Positions 41,421-50,840 of a stretch of 64,000 bases of DNA are shown piece after piece. Origin of the DNA: Planctomycetota bacterium (lineage in GTDB: Bacteria; Planctomycetota; UBA1135; GCA-002686595); assembly GCA_028823345.1 (NCBI GenBank), contig JAPKBR010000011.1, forward strand, positions 1 to 64,000, written 5' to 3'. The position numbers were made by a program, and so were the translations under genes. Within the stretch, counting starts at the first letter, position 1. Every line of letters begins with the position of its first letter. The notes beneath the pieces were generated by a model. It saw nothing but the letters and a program-made list of their open reading frames with translations, was not told the origin of the DNA and made no database searches.

Positions 41421-42796
41421 GCTACGCCTTCGTCTTCGGTGCCTTCCGCACTTGTTTCCACCACAGACCGCAGCCGTCCCGAGGCCAAGATCGTCTCGAT
41501 GGTGGCTCCCGGTTGCACGTTCTCGGCCGAGCGCAGGGCACGGTTTTCAGCGTCTCTGGTGATCGAGTATCCACGATCCAAAACCGCCAAGGGCGAGAGA
41601 GCCTTGAGCCCGCGGGTGACCAGTTCCAGTCGCTGCTGGCGGCTCTCGAAAACCTGGTCGAGGGCTCCTTCGAGTTGTGGCCCCAATGTTTCGAGCCGCG
41701 AGCGGCCCTGTTCTAGCTTGAGGGCGGGGTCGCACTTGGCTAGGCGCGTAGAGAGGGTCGTGAGCACCTCGACCTTTGTCTGAATCGAACGTCCCGCCCC
41801 GTGAATCAGCCGCGTCCGCAACCCCTGCAATCGATCCATGGGCAGCACCAACAGATTTTTCGCGTCGCGCAGTACAGGTCGACTGGCCAATCGCTCAAGG
41901 GCCTCTGCCCGTTGGTCCCAAGTTCGGCCAAAGGCCCGGGAAAGGTGTTCATGGGCCCGTTCGAGGGAATCCAAGAAAGCCGCGCGCTCGGGCACCGCCA
42001 CCAGCGCGGCGTCGGTGGGAGTGTGGGCTCGATGGTCCGCCACATAGTCGATCAGGGTGGTGTCGCTTTCGTGACCCACCCCGCTAATCACCGGCACGGG
42101 GCAGCGGTACACCGCTTCCGCCACGGCCAACTCATTGAAGGTCCAAAGGTCTTCCAAGGACCCTCCGCCGCGAATCACGCAGATCAAGTCCACGCCACTG
42201 GCTACCAGGCGATCGATGGCCCCGGCCACCAACTCGGCACTGCCTTTGCCCTGAACCCGCGCGTGGGAAAGACGCAGGGGAAAATCCGGCCAGCGTTGTG
42301 CGTGGGTCTTTTGGAAATCCTGCCACCCGGCCGTATCCCGACTGGTGACCACGCCGATCATGCGCGGTAAAGACGGAATGGGTCGCTTGCGATCAAACCA
42401 TCCCTTTGCCTTCAGGTCGGCCTTCAGCTTTTCCAGTTTGGCCAAGAGTGCGCCCAAGCCCTGACGCTCCACGCGCTCGACGATCAAGCTATAGGTCCCG
42501 CGCCCCGGGTACACATCGACCTTACCGTGCAGAATCAACTGATCACCGGGATTGACCACCAGGTTCAGACGCTGCACCGTGTTCCTCCAAGCGATGCAGG
42601 AAAGTTGCGCGCTGGAGTCCTTCAGGTTGAAGTACATGTGGCCCGATTGGGCCAGAGTGCTTTGGGAAACCTCGCCCTCCACGGACACCCGCCCAAGACC
42701 TGCTAGCTGCTCCCCGACCCTGCGCGTGAACGCGCTGACCGTTTGCACAGCGGGGCCCTCGGGCTTTCTTGCTTCTGCCTGTTCAAAGAGGTCCAC
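41417..42796 (-). CDS. xseA: Exodeoxyribonuclease VII large subunit
   Basis: 459 residues starting at GTG 42796 (MDLFEQAEA); no upstream ATG fits. The N-terminal OB fold (VSVEGEVSQSTLAQSGHMYFNLKD), the catalytic core GVVTSRDTAGWQDF, VIRGGGSLEDLWTFN and VISGVGHESDTTLIDYVAD, a long helical middle and the terminal VLDRGYSIT segment are as in XseA. With XseB it degrades single-stranded DNA. xseB is not adjacent here, whereas it often is elsewhere. Confidence 0.95.
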   Translation of the reverse strand: MDLFEQAEARKPEGPAVQTVSAFTRRVGEQLAGLGRVSVEGEVSQSTLAQSGHMYFNLKDSSAQLSCIAWRNTVQRLNLVVNPGDQLILHGKVDVYPGRGTYSLIVERVERQGLGALLAKLEKLKADLKAKGWFDRKRPIPSLPRMIGVVTSRDTAGWQDFQKTHAQRWPDFPLRLSHARVQGKGSAELVAGAIDRLVASGVDLICVIRGGGSLEDLWTFNELAVAEAVYRCPVPVISGVGHESDTTLIDYVADHRAHTPTDAALVAVPERAAFLDSLERAHEHLSRAFGRTWDQRAEALERLASRPVLRDAKNLLVLPMDRLQGLRTRLIHGAGRSIQTKVEVLTTLSTRLAKCDPALKLEQGRSRLETLGPQLEGALDQVFESRQQRLELVTRGLKALSPLAVLDRGYSITRDAENRALRSAENVQPGATIETILASGRLRSVVETSAEGTEDEGVA

Positions 42797-42913
42797 GGGA
42801 TGTGCTGTGTTGGAGGTTCGACCCGCATGCTCCGGGCGGTTCCTGGGCCCAGTCTAGCCCGTGAACCCAAGAGGACGAAGAGTGGACCCGAGACTCTTGT
42901 TCCGATGCTCCAC

Positions 42914-44116
42914 TCAGTTGCCAGCGGGGGCATTTTTATCTGGACCCCGATCACGGGCCAAGAGGGTGGGCCGGGGTACGAGTCCCGGCAAACCTGCGGC
43001 CTCCCAGGCCTTAGGCTCCGCCCGGGGCAAGATCAGTCGGAAGCGCCCCTCCAGGAAAGGCGTGCGCGCCCCCCCCACCATTTGAACTCCATCCGTGAGC
43101 TCTATGCGCAAACCCCCATCCACCCCCTTTTCGAGGGAAAGGGCATCCGCGAATAGACGCCGCAGGGGCCGGCCCGCCCCGTCGAGTTCCACCAGTTGCA
43201 CATCCCGCAGGACTCCCGCCACGAGGCCCCCCAATCCCGCCAAACGCCAGCGCCCCACGCTGGGGTCGGCAGCCAGAAGGCGGTTGAATTCTTGACGCAC
43301 TGCAATCAAATCCCAGAGCCCATCGTCCGGAGGTCCCCCCTGAGCTTCGGCCCCAAAGAGCTCCGGCAGAGCTTCAATCCAAGGGGCCGGGTTCACCCCA
43401 GGCAAGGTCACTCGGCGCACACCGCCCCGAGGCTTTCGCCCCCGGGTCGCGACCCCCGCAGCCCCATCAAAGGGCAGGCTGACTCCGCCGTGTTCTTCGT
43501 AGCCCTCTTCCAACAGGATGGTCACCGTGTAGCCCGCACGACTTGCCTCAAGCCGCAGGCGTTCGGCCGCCATCAACCCCGCCGGTCTGCCACGAGCATC
43601 CACGAGGCGCACCACCACGGGCCCTGCATGGCCATCCTCAAGGCGGCCGAGGGTCAGAATCTGATAATTGTGTACCCCGTCGGCTTCCAACAAGCCTTGT
43701 AGGGTTGCCCGCATTTCCTCCGCACGGACCTGGGCGTGGTCGGGGGCCGGCTTTGCCGGCTCGGTCCCTTTGTCCCCTTCCGCTGTGTTTCCACCTGCTG
43801 TGTTTCCGTCCACGGTGACCCCCCGCGCTTGGATCGCCAGATCCGAATCAGGCGCTCCTTTGATACCAGCCAGAGTGCCTTGAAAACGAAGCAACTCCAT
43901 CTCGCGGGAAAACAGAAGCGCATCCTTTTGCGCCAATAGATCTTCAAGGACCGCGATGCGCAGCAGGCTCTCCTCCAGCGCCGGGTCCACTTTAAGGGTC
44001 GGCGCAATCACCACCACGGGGGCCTGTTCATCGAGCACCGGGTCCACTTGTTTTGAGTTCGCCCCCTCGTCAGCACAACCCATGAGAAGCAAACACACGG
44101 CCAAAAAGCATCTCAT
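42914..44116 (-). CDS. Lipoprotein of unknown function with coiled coil
   Basis: 400 residues from ATG 44116. The leader MRCFLAVCLLLMGC ends in a lipobox (Cys14). Residues about 45-75 form a short coiled coil (ESLLRIAVLEDLLAQKDALL). The rest is a mix of alpha and beta with no recognised domain; GGVSLPFDG and the C-terminal FLEGRFRLILPRAEPK look like beta strands. Its start shares one base with the stop of the upstream membrane-protein gene (TGATG), so the pair is made together and probably works together at the envelope. Confidence 0.72.
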   Translation of the reverse strand: MRCFLAVCLLLMGCADEGANSKQVDPVLDEQAPVVVIAPTLKVDPALEESLLRIAVLEDLLAQKDALLFSREMELLRFQGTLAGIKGAPDSDLAIQARGVTVDGNTAGGNTAEGDKGTEPAKPAPDHAQVRAEEMRATLQGLLEADGVHNYQILTLGRLEDGHAGPVVVRLVDARGRPAGLMAAERLRLEASRAGYTVTILLEEGYEEHGGVSLPFDGAAGVATRGRKPRGGVRRVTLPGVNPAPWIEALPELFGAEAQGGPPDDGLWDLIAVRQEFNRLLAADPSVGRWRLAGLGGLVAGVLRDVQLVELDGAGRPLRRLFADALSLEKGVDGGLRIELTDGVQMVGGARTPFLEGRFRLILPRAEPKAWEAAGLPGLVPRPTLLARDRGPDKNAPAGN

Positions 44117-44697
44117 CACTGAACCTCCAAAAGGGGCTGATCCATGGCAGGTGTGGGCCGCTCCCGGAACTGCATAGGGTGCAAGACTCCGTCCAACACC
44201 AAGATCGGAGCCGTGGGTGCGGGCCCAAAGAGCACTCGCCGGTTTCCTTGGGATGTCGCATGCAGCACCCGCTGGACCGGATGGGTTCCCGGGGGCACGA
44301 TGTCCAAAACCCCGCCCGCGCCCAGTTGCACCTGGCAAGCTGCAGAGGACAATTCAGGGGGTAAGGTCAAGAGCCAGGGTTCTCCCTCGCGCTTCAAGAT
44401 TAGGCTCAAGGCAGCCCCGTCAAAAGCCTGGCGCTCGGGTCCTGGATGCAGGGGTTCGAGGCGCACCACAGCGTTCACTTCATCTTCCCCAGCGGCTGCA
44501 GTCCATTCCACTTCCCATCCCGCAACCAGACTCTCGGTCTGCTCCGGAGGTACCACCCGCACAGGCACCTTGGAAGGCCAAGAACGCACGAGCACCACCC
44601 CGGCCGCCAACAGCAGGCCGAGCCCCAACAGCACCCAGGGCAAGGCCCCCATGGGGGATTCACCCGGGCCCGCTTCATCCCGTTCAAAATCGCGCAT
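44116..44697 (-). CDS. Single-TM protein of unknown function
   Basis: 193 residues from ATG 44697. A short acidic N-terminus, one membrane segment at about 17-38 (GALPWVLLGLGLLLAAGVVLV) and a beta-rich domain outside. No recognised family. Coupled to the following lipoprotein gene by a TGATG junction. Confidence 0.7.
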   Translation of the reverse strand: MRDFERDEAGPGESPMGALPWVLLGLGLLLAAGVVLVRSWPSKVPVRVVPPEQTESLVAGWEVEWTAAAGEDEVNAVVRLEPLHPGPERQAFDGAALSLILKREGEPWLLTLPPELSSAACQVQLGAGGVLDIVPPGTHPVQRVLHATSQGNRRVLFGPAPTAPILVLDGVLHPMQFRERPTPAMDQPLLEVQ

Positions 44698-44722
44698 CAC
44701 CAACCCCTAGAACGACCGGAGC

Positions 44723-45523
44723 TCAAACATCGTCCCACTTTTTGCGCTTATTGTCATTCCACCATTTGCGCCAATCATTCGGCGTGCGGATGGTGGCCCC
44801 CGATAGCCCCTGCAACGTGGTGATCATCGACGCGGCAATCACATCATAACGCTCCTGGGCTTCGCGATCGGTGGACGCCCCTTCCTTGGCGTTGTAAGCA
44901 GAGTTCAGCACCTTGAGGATCTCCTCAAAGACCTCCTTGCGAACCTTTTGATCCTTCTTGCTGTAGTTCCCGAGGGCTTCAGCGGCGGCAGCCTGGATCG
45001 CAGCATACTTGTTCACCAAAAGATCAATCAGGACCTTGCGGCCTTTGTTGTCCACAGTCATGCCCAAGGACAAGACCAATTGGCGCTGAAGTTTCACATC
45101 CTTGCGGTGCTTCTTGTTGTCAATCCACTTCATCAATTCCGGCGCGCTCTCGGGTCCCATACGCCCGAATGCCACGGCAACCGCCACAAACAGCATGTTG
45201 TTGGGTCGGCCGTCCTTGTCCGCCTTGCGCTTCTCGTTCAAGCTTCGAGACAGGATGCGGATGATGTCCTTGCGATCCTTGGGACCGCACATTTCCCACT
45301 CACCCAACATGCTGTCCACCTCCGCAAGGGCTTCCCGATCTTCATCCCCGCGCTTCTTGATGTGCCCCGCGAAGGCGTCGACCAATTCCTTGATTTCGGG
45401 ACGCTTGTCGGGTTTTTCCTCTTCGTCCTGGAACAGGACCGGAGTCGGTTCCGGGGGCAAGATCGGTGCAGCAACCGGGGCCGCGATGGGGCAAGTGAGG
45501 AAGAACAGCAGGGAGTGGATCAT
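44723..45523 (-). CDS. Exported HEAT-like repeat protein with Trp tail
   Basis: 266 residues. A short leader (MIHSLLFFLTCPIAAPVAAP) suggests export. The body is Lys/Glu-rich helical repeats of HEAT type (LMKWIDNKKHRKDVKLQRQL, AAIQAAAAEALGNYSKK). It ends in DWRKWWNDNKRKKWDDV, the W-x2-WW tail seen in other HEAT proteins of this window. It is more highly charged than its relatives. The gene is 25 bases upstream of the single-TM gene on the same strand, so it may head a three-gene operon. Confidence 0.78.
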   Translation of the reverse strand: MIHSLLFFLTCPIAAPVAAPILPPEPTPVLFQDEEEKPDKRPEIKELVDAFAGHIKKRGDEDREALAEVDSMLGEWEMCGPKDRKDIIRILSRSLNEKRKADKDGRPNNMLFVAVAVAFGRMGPESAPELMKWIDNKKHRKDVKLQRQLVLSLGMTVDNKGRKVLIDLLVNKYAAIQAAAAEALGNYSKKDQKVRKEVFEEILKVLNSAYNAKEGASTDREAQERYDVIAASMITTLQGLSGATIRTPNDWRKWWNDNKRKKWDDV

Positions 45524-45620
45524 GGTATTCGTGGGTCTTGGGGCCTGGCCCTATCCTAGGGTCGCGAGGGGTGCAAAACCCGTCCGAGACTGGTCGGGGA
45601 GGGTAGAGCGCCGGTTAGAT

Positions 45621-47054
45621 CTAGCAAAAAGGATGCCGGGGCACCATTTCATCCCCATCCAGAGAGAGGCCCAGGGCCTCGGAAGGGGTGGCTCCCCCCT
45701 CCAGAGCAGCCGCCAGGCGGGCTCCTTTGACCCTCGTTTCCCTTTCCTCTGCAACGGGGTCGGAGGCAGCGGTGATTCCGCCCCCCACCCAAAAAGTGAC
45801 CTCTTGGGTGGACTCCGGACCCTGGGGCCGGGCCACCAGGGTCCGGATCAGAATGTTGAAGAGCCCATTCCCCGCGCAGTCCAGGAAACCGAGGCTGCCG
45901 GTGAAGAATCCGCGGCCCTCCCCCTCCAGCCGGGCGATGGCCTCCATGGAACGCAGCTTGGGCGCTCCGCTGATCGAGCCCCCTGGGAACAGAGCCGCCA
46001 GAGCATCGAAGGCCGTGCGTCCCTCAGCCAGGTCGGCGCTCACATCTGCAGCCAGATGCAACACCGATGCGTGGCTCTCCAATTCAGGCAAGGGACCCAC
46101 GCGCACGCTGCCCACCTGGGCCACCCGTGAACAATCATTCCGCACCAAATCAACGATCATGGCGAGCTCGGCCCGATCCTTCTCGCTTGCCAAGAGTTCC
46201 TTAGCATTGGCCCGGTCTTCGACGGGAGTCCGTCCCCGGGGCAAAGTCCCCTTGATCGGCCGCGAGCGCAATTTTCCCGCGCTGCATTCCATCAGCAGTT
46301 CCGGTGACGAAGACAACAGGGACAGGTGCTCGCTCCCCAAGTACCCCATATAGGGCGCGGGGTTCCAGCGGCGCAGTGCCAAGTACAAGTTCACCGGATC
46401 GGCGCCGATGGTGCGCGTCATGCGATGGGCAAGGTTCGCCTGATAGTATTCTCCCGCCGCGATCTCTGCCTGGGCGATGCGGATGCGTTCCTGATGGATC
46501 GGCGCGGGGGTGTGGCGCACCAGGGGACCGAGGGGTTCCCAAGTGGAGGGTGTGCGAGGTTCCGCCATGAGGGTCGCGACCCTTGCCGCCCGTTCCTCAA
46601 CGCTGGGCCGTCCGTCACCAGGCTCTTCCCCCAGCACCAGGTAACTTTTCCCCGCCTGATGGTCCGTGACCACAAAATCCGTATAGAGCCCGCCCAAGAT
46701 CGGATCCCTCAAGCCCGGCTCCACGGGCAGGTCCAACTCCTCGCCGGTAACACCCAGGTCATAGGCAAGGGCCCCCATGAAGCCTCCTTGGAACGGACCG
46801 GGGACTGGCTCGCAACCCTCGGCCGGCACCAAGCTGGCGCAATAGCTTTCCAGTTCCGCAAGGCATCGGGGCAGGGAGATTCCCTCCAGAGGCTCGAACC
46901 CGATCAAGCTGAAGTGCCGGGGTTGCCCAGCGGCACTGTCCAGCAAGACCACCCCGCGCAAGCCCCCAAGGGCCAGCAAAAGCTGCTCTCCATTCAAGGC
47001 CTGATCAAGGGCGCGCACCCTTGGACGGAAAATGAACGGGGGGGCCTGGGGCAT
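45621..47054 (-). CDS. pabB: Aminodeoxychorismate synthase component I
   Basis: Aminates chorismate to 4-amino-4-deoxychorismate for p-aminobenzoate and folate. 477 residues from ATG 47054. The chorismate-binding core has the PIKGTLPRG motif, whose Lys distinguishes PabB from TrpE (PIAGT), plus NDCSRVAQVGSV, LFPGGSISGAPK and the terminal WVGGGITAASDPVAEERET. The amidotransferase pabA and lyase pabC are not adjacent. folE in the same window feeds the same pathway. The anthranilate activity of TrpE cannot be wholly excluded. Confidence 0.9.
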   Translation of the reverse strand: MPQAPPFIFRPRVRALDQALNGEQLLLALGGLRGVVLLDSAAGQPRHFSLIGFEPLEGISLPRCLAELESYCASLVPAEGCEPVPGPFQGGFMGALAYDLGVTGEELDLPVEPGLRDPILGGLYTDFVVTDHQAGKSYLVLGEEPGDGRPSVEERAARVATLMAEPRTPSTWEPLGPLVRHTPAPIHQERIRIAQAEIAAGEYYQANLAHRMTRTIGADPVNLYLALRRWNPAPYMGYLGSEHLSLLSSSPELLMECSAGKLRSRPIKGTLPRGRTPVEDRANAKELLASEKDRAELAMIVDLVRNDCSRVAQVGSVRVGPLPELESHASVLHLAADVSADLAEGRTAFDALAALFPGGSISGAPKLRSMEAIARLEGEGRGFFTGSLGFLDCAGNGLFNILIRTLVARPQGPESTQEVTFWVGGGITAASDPVAEERETRVKGARLAAALEGGATPSEALGLSLDGDEMVPRHPFC

Positions 47055-47131
47055 CCGAGCAGGATAGCGGCTCAAATGCCGTGGGGTGCAAAGAATGCAC
47101 TGCCCGCCTTCGCAGCCAGTACCCTGCGCCC

Positions 47132-48457
47132 ATGACCCAGTCCCCCACCGCTCCCCGCAAGGCCCTCCTGCTGGCCTTCTCCATCGTCTTCCTCGACATG
47201 ATCGGGTTCAGCGTCCTGTTCCCCCTCTTCCCCAGCCTGCTCGAACACTACGTCACGAACGAAGGACCCGATTCCCTAGTGGGGCAACTGTCCCACTGGC
47301 TTTCAGGCCTCGCCGCAGGTGCAGATGGCGGAGTCGAAGACATGGCCTTGTACGCATTCTTCGGAGGCATCTTGGGCTCGCTCTATTCGGTGCTGCAATT
47401 TTTGTTCGCTCCCTATTGGGGTTCCCTGAGCGACACTCGCGGTCGGCGCCCGGTACTGCTCTTGACCCTGGGGGGCACGGTGCTCTCCTATGTGGTCTGG
47501 TTCTTCGCCGGACCTTTTTGGCTGTTGATCGTGGCGCGCCTAGTGGGAGGCATCATGGCCGGCAACATCTCCACCGCCACGGCGGTCGTGGCGGATGTGA
47601 CCGATGGTGCCAACCGCGCCAAGGGCATGGGCATGATCGGTGCGGGCATCGGCTTGGGCTTTGTGCTGGGTCCCGCCCTGGGAGGCTTGACCGCCGGCTG
47701 GGATTTGACCAAGAGCCTGCCCGGTCTCGTGCCCTATGGGCTCAACCCCTTCAGTGGCTGCGCCCTCATCGCTCTTGTGATTTCCCTGATGAACTTCATC
47801 GTGGCCCTGCGGTTTTTGCCCGAGACCTTGCCCCCCCAGCTCCGGGGAGCCAATGCGAAAACCCGCACCCTGCACCCGTTCAAAGCCCTCAAGAGCATCG
47901 ACAATCCAAGCCTGCGACGCACGAACCTGGCCTACTTCAGCTACCTCCTGGCCTTCGCCGCCATGGAGTTCACCCTGGCGTTCATGACCACCAGCCGGCT
48001 GGACTTTAAGCCCATGGACAACGCCTACATGTTCATCTTTGTGGGCCTGACCATTGCCCTGGTGCAAGGCGGTTTGGTGCGCCGCTTGAGCCCGATTCTA
48101 GGGGAGGGCAAACTCGGCCGGTCGGGAATCATGCTGACCGTGCCCGGCTTCCTGCTGGTGGGCCTCACCCACAGCGTTGGACAACTTTACCTGGGCTTGG
48201 CGTTCCTGGCGGTGGGCTCGGCCTTCGTCATGCCGTCCCTCTCGTCCCTGGCCAGCCGGCTTTCCCCGCGGGAGTCCCAGGGATTCTCCCTGGGCATTTT
48301 CCGATCCATGGGCAGTGCTGCCCGGGCGGCAGGCCCGATCCTGGGAGGTGCCCTGTTCTTCAGTTGGGCATCCGAGGCGCCCTACTTACTAGGGGCGGTT
48401 TTCCTCTTCATCCCTCTCTTGCTGCTACGCGGAGTCAGCGCACCCGAAGACGTCTGA
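47132..48457 (+). CDS. MFS transporter (TetA/DHA1-like)
   Basis: 441 residues with twelve predicted membrane segments. Motif A appears as GSLSDTRGRRPVLL after helix 2, and helix 5 carries the GPALGG antiporter motif. A large extracellular insertion (about 35-70, HYVTNEGPDSLVGQLSHWL) lies between helices 1 and 2, which is unusual for DHA1 exporters. Drug or metabolite efflux is likely; the substrate is unknown. It is followed by a strong shared hairpin and a convergent patatin gene. Confidence 0.9.
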   Translation: MTQSPTAPRKALLLAFSIVFLDMIGFSVLFPLFPSLLEHYVTNEGPDSLVGQLSHWLSGLAAGADGGVEDMALYAFFGGILGSLYSVLQFLFAPYWGSLSDTRGRRPVLLLTLGGTVLSYVVWFFAGPFWLLIVARLVGGIMAGNISTATAVVADVTDGANRAKGMGMIGAGIGLGFVLGPALGGLTAGWDLTKSLPGLVPYGLNPFSGCALIALVISLMNFIVALRFLPETLPPQLRGANAKTRTLHPFKALKSIDNPSLRRTNLAYFSYLLAFAAMEFTLAFMTTSRLDFKPMDNAYMFIFVGLTIALVQGGLVRRLSPILGEGKLGRSGIMLTVPGFLLVGLTHSVGQLYLGLAFLAVGSAFVMPSLSSLASRLSPRESQGFSLGIFRSMGSAARAAGPILGGALFFSWASEAPYLLGAVFLFIPLLLLRGVSAPEDV

Positions 48458-48519
48458 GCAAGAACACCTGCCAGCCCGGATCACCTGAGCCTACGCCACG
48501 GCAGAGCGAGCCTAAAATA

Positions 48520-48553
48520 GACAAGCGAGGATGCAACAGCATCCTCGCTTGTC
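48520..48553 (-). terminator. Shared terminator hairpin between MFS and patatin genes
   Basis: GACAAGCGAGGATGC, loop of four bases, then the perfect complement: a 15-bp stem between two convergent genes. On the minus strand it is followed by TATTTT, so it is an intrinsic terminator for the patatin gene; on the plus strand no T-run follows. Confidence 0.7.
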
Positions 48554-48687
48554 CATGAGCGCAGGGCCTACGGACCCTTCCTGCTCCCCGGGCCTCGACA
48601 AGGGGCCCATTACGAGCTTCAAACAACCAGGAGCCCAATTGGGACAAACCATCTGGGAATTGTTCCGATTTATTTTTCGTTGCCAGC

Positions 48688-49545
48688 CTAGGCGGGCTGC
48701 GCTGGATCGGATTGGGCCGCCTCGGTCACGGCCTGGTGCCCCAACCTGATCACCTCATCCACTGCACTGACATCAAACAGCCCATGATTAACAAGCTTGG
48801 GTTGCAACAGCAGCGCCGGAGGATTCTGCGCCACGTGCGCTTGGGTCAGATGATTGCAGACGATTGCCAGGCCCGAGCCAAGGGCATTGGTGAACCCGGG
48901 ATTGGAAGGAGTGGCGGCACTGGGATCCGGTGGGGGCAAGGGTCCCGCTCCACGATCCGACTCAATTGCATTCAGGTCCACCGCCACGATGGGCAGATCG
49001 GAAAGAGCCCCTGCTGCTTCCAAGGGCAGGGGACAAGCCAGCCCCCCATCAGCAAGCCATCGTTTGCCCACCAGAATCGGCCTAAAAATCCCCGGGATCG
49101 CCGAGGAAGCTCGAATGGCGGTCAAAAGCGAACCGTTTTTGAGCCACATCTCTGCCCCACTCCCCAGGTCCACCGCCACGGCGGCATAGGGCAGAGCCAA
49201 ATCCTCGATCAACTGGTCCCCGATAAACTTTTGAACGAAGCGCGCCATCTTGTCCCCGGTGAACAAACCACCCCGGGGCAAGGACACGTCCAACATGCCC
49301 AAGACATCTCGGCGGGAAAGACCGCGCACGGCCTGCTCGTAATCATCAAGCCCCCCCGCCGCATAAACGCCCCCCACAACCGAACCAATCGAGCACCCGG
49401 CAATTGCCGCAATCTCGATGCCCGCCTCTTCGAGGGCTCGAATCACCCCGATGTGCGCAAAGCCTCGCGCAGCCCCTCCGCCTAGGGACAAGACCACGCG
49501 ATCGCCGAGTTGATTTTTGAGAGGAGAAGGGTTCACCTGGAACAT
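48688..49545 (-). CDS. Patatin-like phospholipase (RssA-type)
   Basis: 285 residues from ATG 49545; a TTG lies nine bases upstream. The oxyanion-hole GGGAARG is at 22-28, the nucleophile Ser52 in GCSIG, and the catalytic Asp166 in ADGGL. This is the bacterial RssA/NTE-type patatin, a serine lipid acyl hydrolase. No membrane segment is seen. It follows the second thioredoxin-like selenoprotein gene on the same strand, with a strong terminator in between. Confidence 0.92.
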   Translation of the reverse strand: MFQVNPSPLKNQLGDRVVLSLGGGAARGFAHIGVIRALEEAGIEIAAIAGCSIGSVVGGVYAAGGLDDYEQAVRGLSRRDVLGMLDVSLPRGGLFTGDKMARFVQKFIGDQLIEDLALPYAAVAVDLGSGAEMWLKNGSLLTAIRASSAIPGIFRPILVGKRWLADGGLACPLPLEAAGALSDLPIVAVDLNAIESDRGAGPLPPPDPSAATPSNPGFTNALGSGLAIVCNHLTQAHVAQNPPALLLQPKLVNHGLFDVSAVDEVIRLGHQAVTEAAQSDPAQPA

Positions 49546-49577
49546 TCTATTCAAAATCGGCGGCCCTACGCCGTGCA

Positions 49578-49621
49578 GAAAAAACGCTCGCCCGGGGTGA
49601 CGTGGGTCACCCCGGGCGAGC
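49578..49621 (-). terminator. Rho-independent terminator of the TlpA-like gene
   Basis: GCTCGCCCGGGGTGAC pairs perfectly with its complement across a 4-base loop (49586-49621), and six T follow on the minus strand. It lies about 90 bases past the stop of the TlpA-like gene and is the clearest intrinsic terminator of the window. Confidence 0.9.
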
Positions 49622-49710
49622 AGTGGTCGGGTGCCCCAAAGAACCGTCAGCCCGGGAGGGACGGCCGGCGTGGATCCTGTTGGTGCTCAGATCCTTGTGG
49701 GCCCTTCAGC

Positions 49711-50712
49711 CTACTCTGCGGCCCATTCCGCAAGGACTGCGGCGCGGATGGCCACGCGGGTGCCCTCATGCTTGGAGGCCATCTTGCCAATTCGCTGGCT
49801 CAATTTTTCGTCCGGGCCCTCCTCATAGAAAGCGCGCTCCAAACGACTCAGGGCCTTGGCGGCGGCGAGCTCGCCCTCCGCCTCTTCAAACTTTTCGGCC
49901 AGAGGTTCAAGACGTCCCAGTAGCACATCGTCGCGCTTAGATCCCTTGACCAAAACCTCGACCAGGTCCAAAGCACGTTGGGGATAGCCATTTTCAAAGA
50001 GCCACTCGCTGCGTGCCAATTGACTGGTAAAGGCCCGCTCTAGCTCTTCCTTTTCTAGGCCCAGGGCCACGGCAACGGCGCCTTCCGCGTCCGCCTCTTC
50101 CTTGATCATTGCCGCGCGGGCCTTGGCCCATTGGCCCTTGACGCGCAACTTGCGCAACTTGGCTGCTTCCTTGGGCAAGCCCTTGGGACCTTTTTTGCTG
50201 CGGGCGATGGCCGCATCAATCTCGCTGGTGATCTTGCCATGATCTCGCATGGGATTCCCCATGGCCACGATCGTGCCGGTCTCATCCAGCAGGGCGTAGT
50301 TCGGCAGCCCCTTGGCGCCGGTCATGAATGGACGCTCGCGGGTCCACATCATTTCGCGCCCGAGCCACTTGTGGCCCGCAGCGAATTTCATGAACTTGGC
50401 CTCATCTGCGCCCTGGCACTCCACCAGGATCACGGCGAGGTCGCTTCCATATTCTTCCTTCAGTTTGACGGTGGCCGGCACGGACCCCCCAACACAGGGG
50501 CCTCACCTGGTGCCCCAGAACTCAACCAAAATGGGAGTGCCCCGCAGGTCCTTGAATGACTTCACGCCGAATGAGTCAGCTGGGGCCTTGGAAAAGGTCG
50601 TGTCGATGGTGTCACCGACCTTGACGTTCTCGATCGCGGCATTGCCGGATCCGAAAGAAAGTGCGGAGCAGGCCAACGCAATGCTGGCGATCCCTAGAGT
50701 GAGGTTTTTCAT
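49711..50712 (-). CDS. TlpA-like thioredoxin-fold protein, probable selenoprotein (TGA at first CxxC position)
   Basis: 333 residues counting codon 70 as selenocysteine. A signal peptide (MKNLTLGIASIALACSALSF) and the TlpA-type start (VGDTIDTTFSKAPADSFGVK, then GTPILVEFWGTR) run into TGA (50503-50505), then GPCVGGSVPATVKLKEEYG in the same frame. TlpA/ResA proteins have FWATWCGPC here, so the motif reads TGA-G-P-C. After the thioredoxin fold (to about residue 150) comes a Lys/Glu/Ala-rich helical region to the end. A periplasmic seleno-thiol oxidoreductase is inferred. A clean intrinsic terminator follows, which argues for an expressed gene. A nonsense mutation is the alternative. Confidence 0.78.
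50482..50502 (-). promoter_or_regulatory. Candidate SECIS hairpin of the TlpA-like gene
   Basis: Directly after the TGA the minus strand reads GGCCCC-TGTGTTGG-GGGGTCC, where CCCC/GGGG and GG/CC can pair around a T bulge with a loop rich in T and G. It lies closer to the TGA than in E. coli fdhF. This is only a by-eye candidate. Confidence 0.3.
50503..50505 (-). other. In-frame TGA, probable selenocysteine codon
   Basis: TGA in place of the first cysteine of the CGPC motif of a TlpA-like protein, with open frame of 69 codons before and 263 after. It is followed by GG, like the TGA at 19120-19122. Confidence 0.75.
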
Positions 50713-50840
50713 GATTCACTGATTGTATAAGACCCCGGCCTAGATTGAGCATGTCCGGCTGATTGCCAAAGCTCAGGATTCACCCCAGCCCCAGCCAGGG
50801 GGCCTTCAGATTGCCCCCGCCGGCGGTCGATCCTTCACCC

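Noticed and set aside
41417-42796. A missing ATG start for xseA
   Set aside because: GTG 42796 gives a normal N-terminus; no frameshift or truncation is needed.
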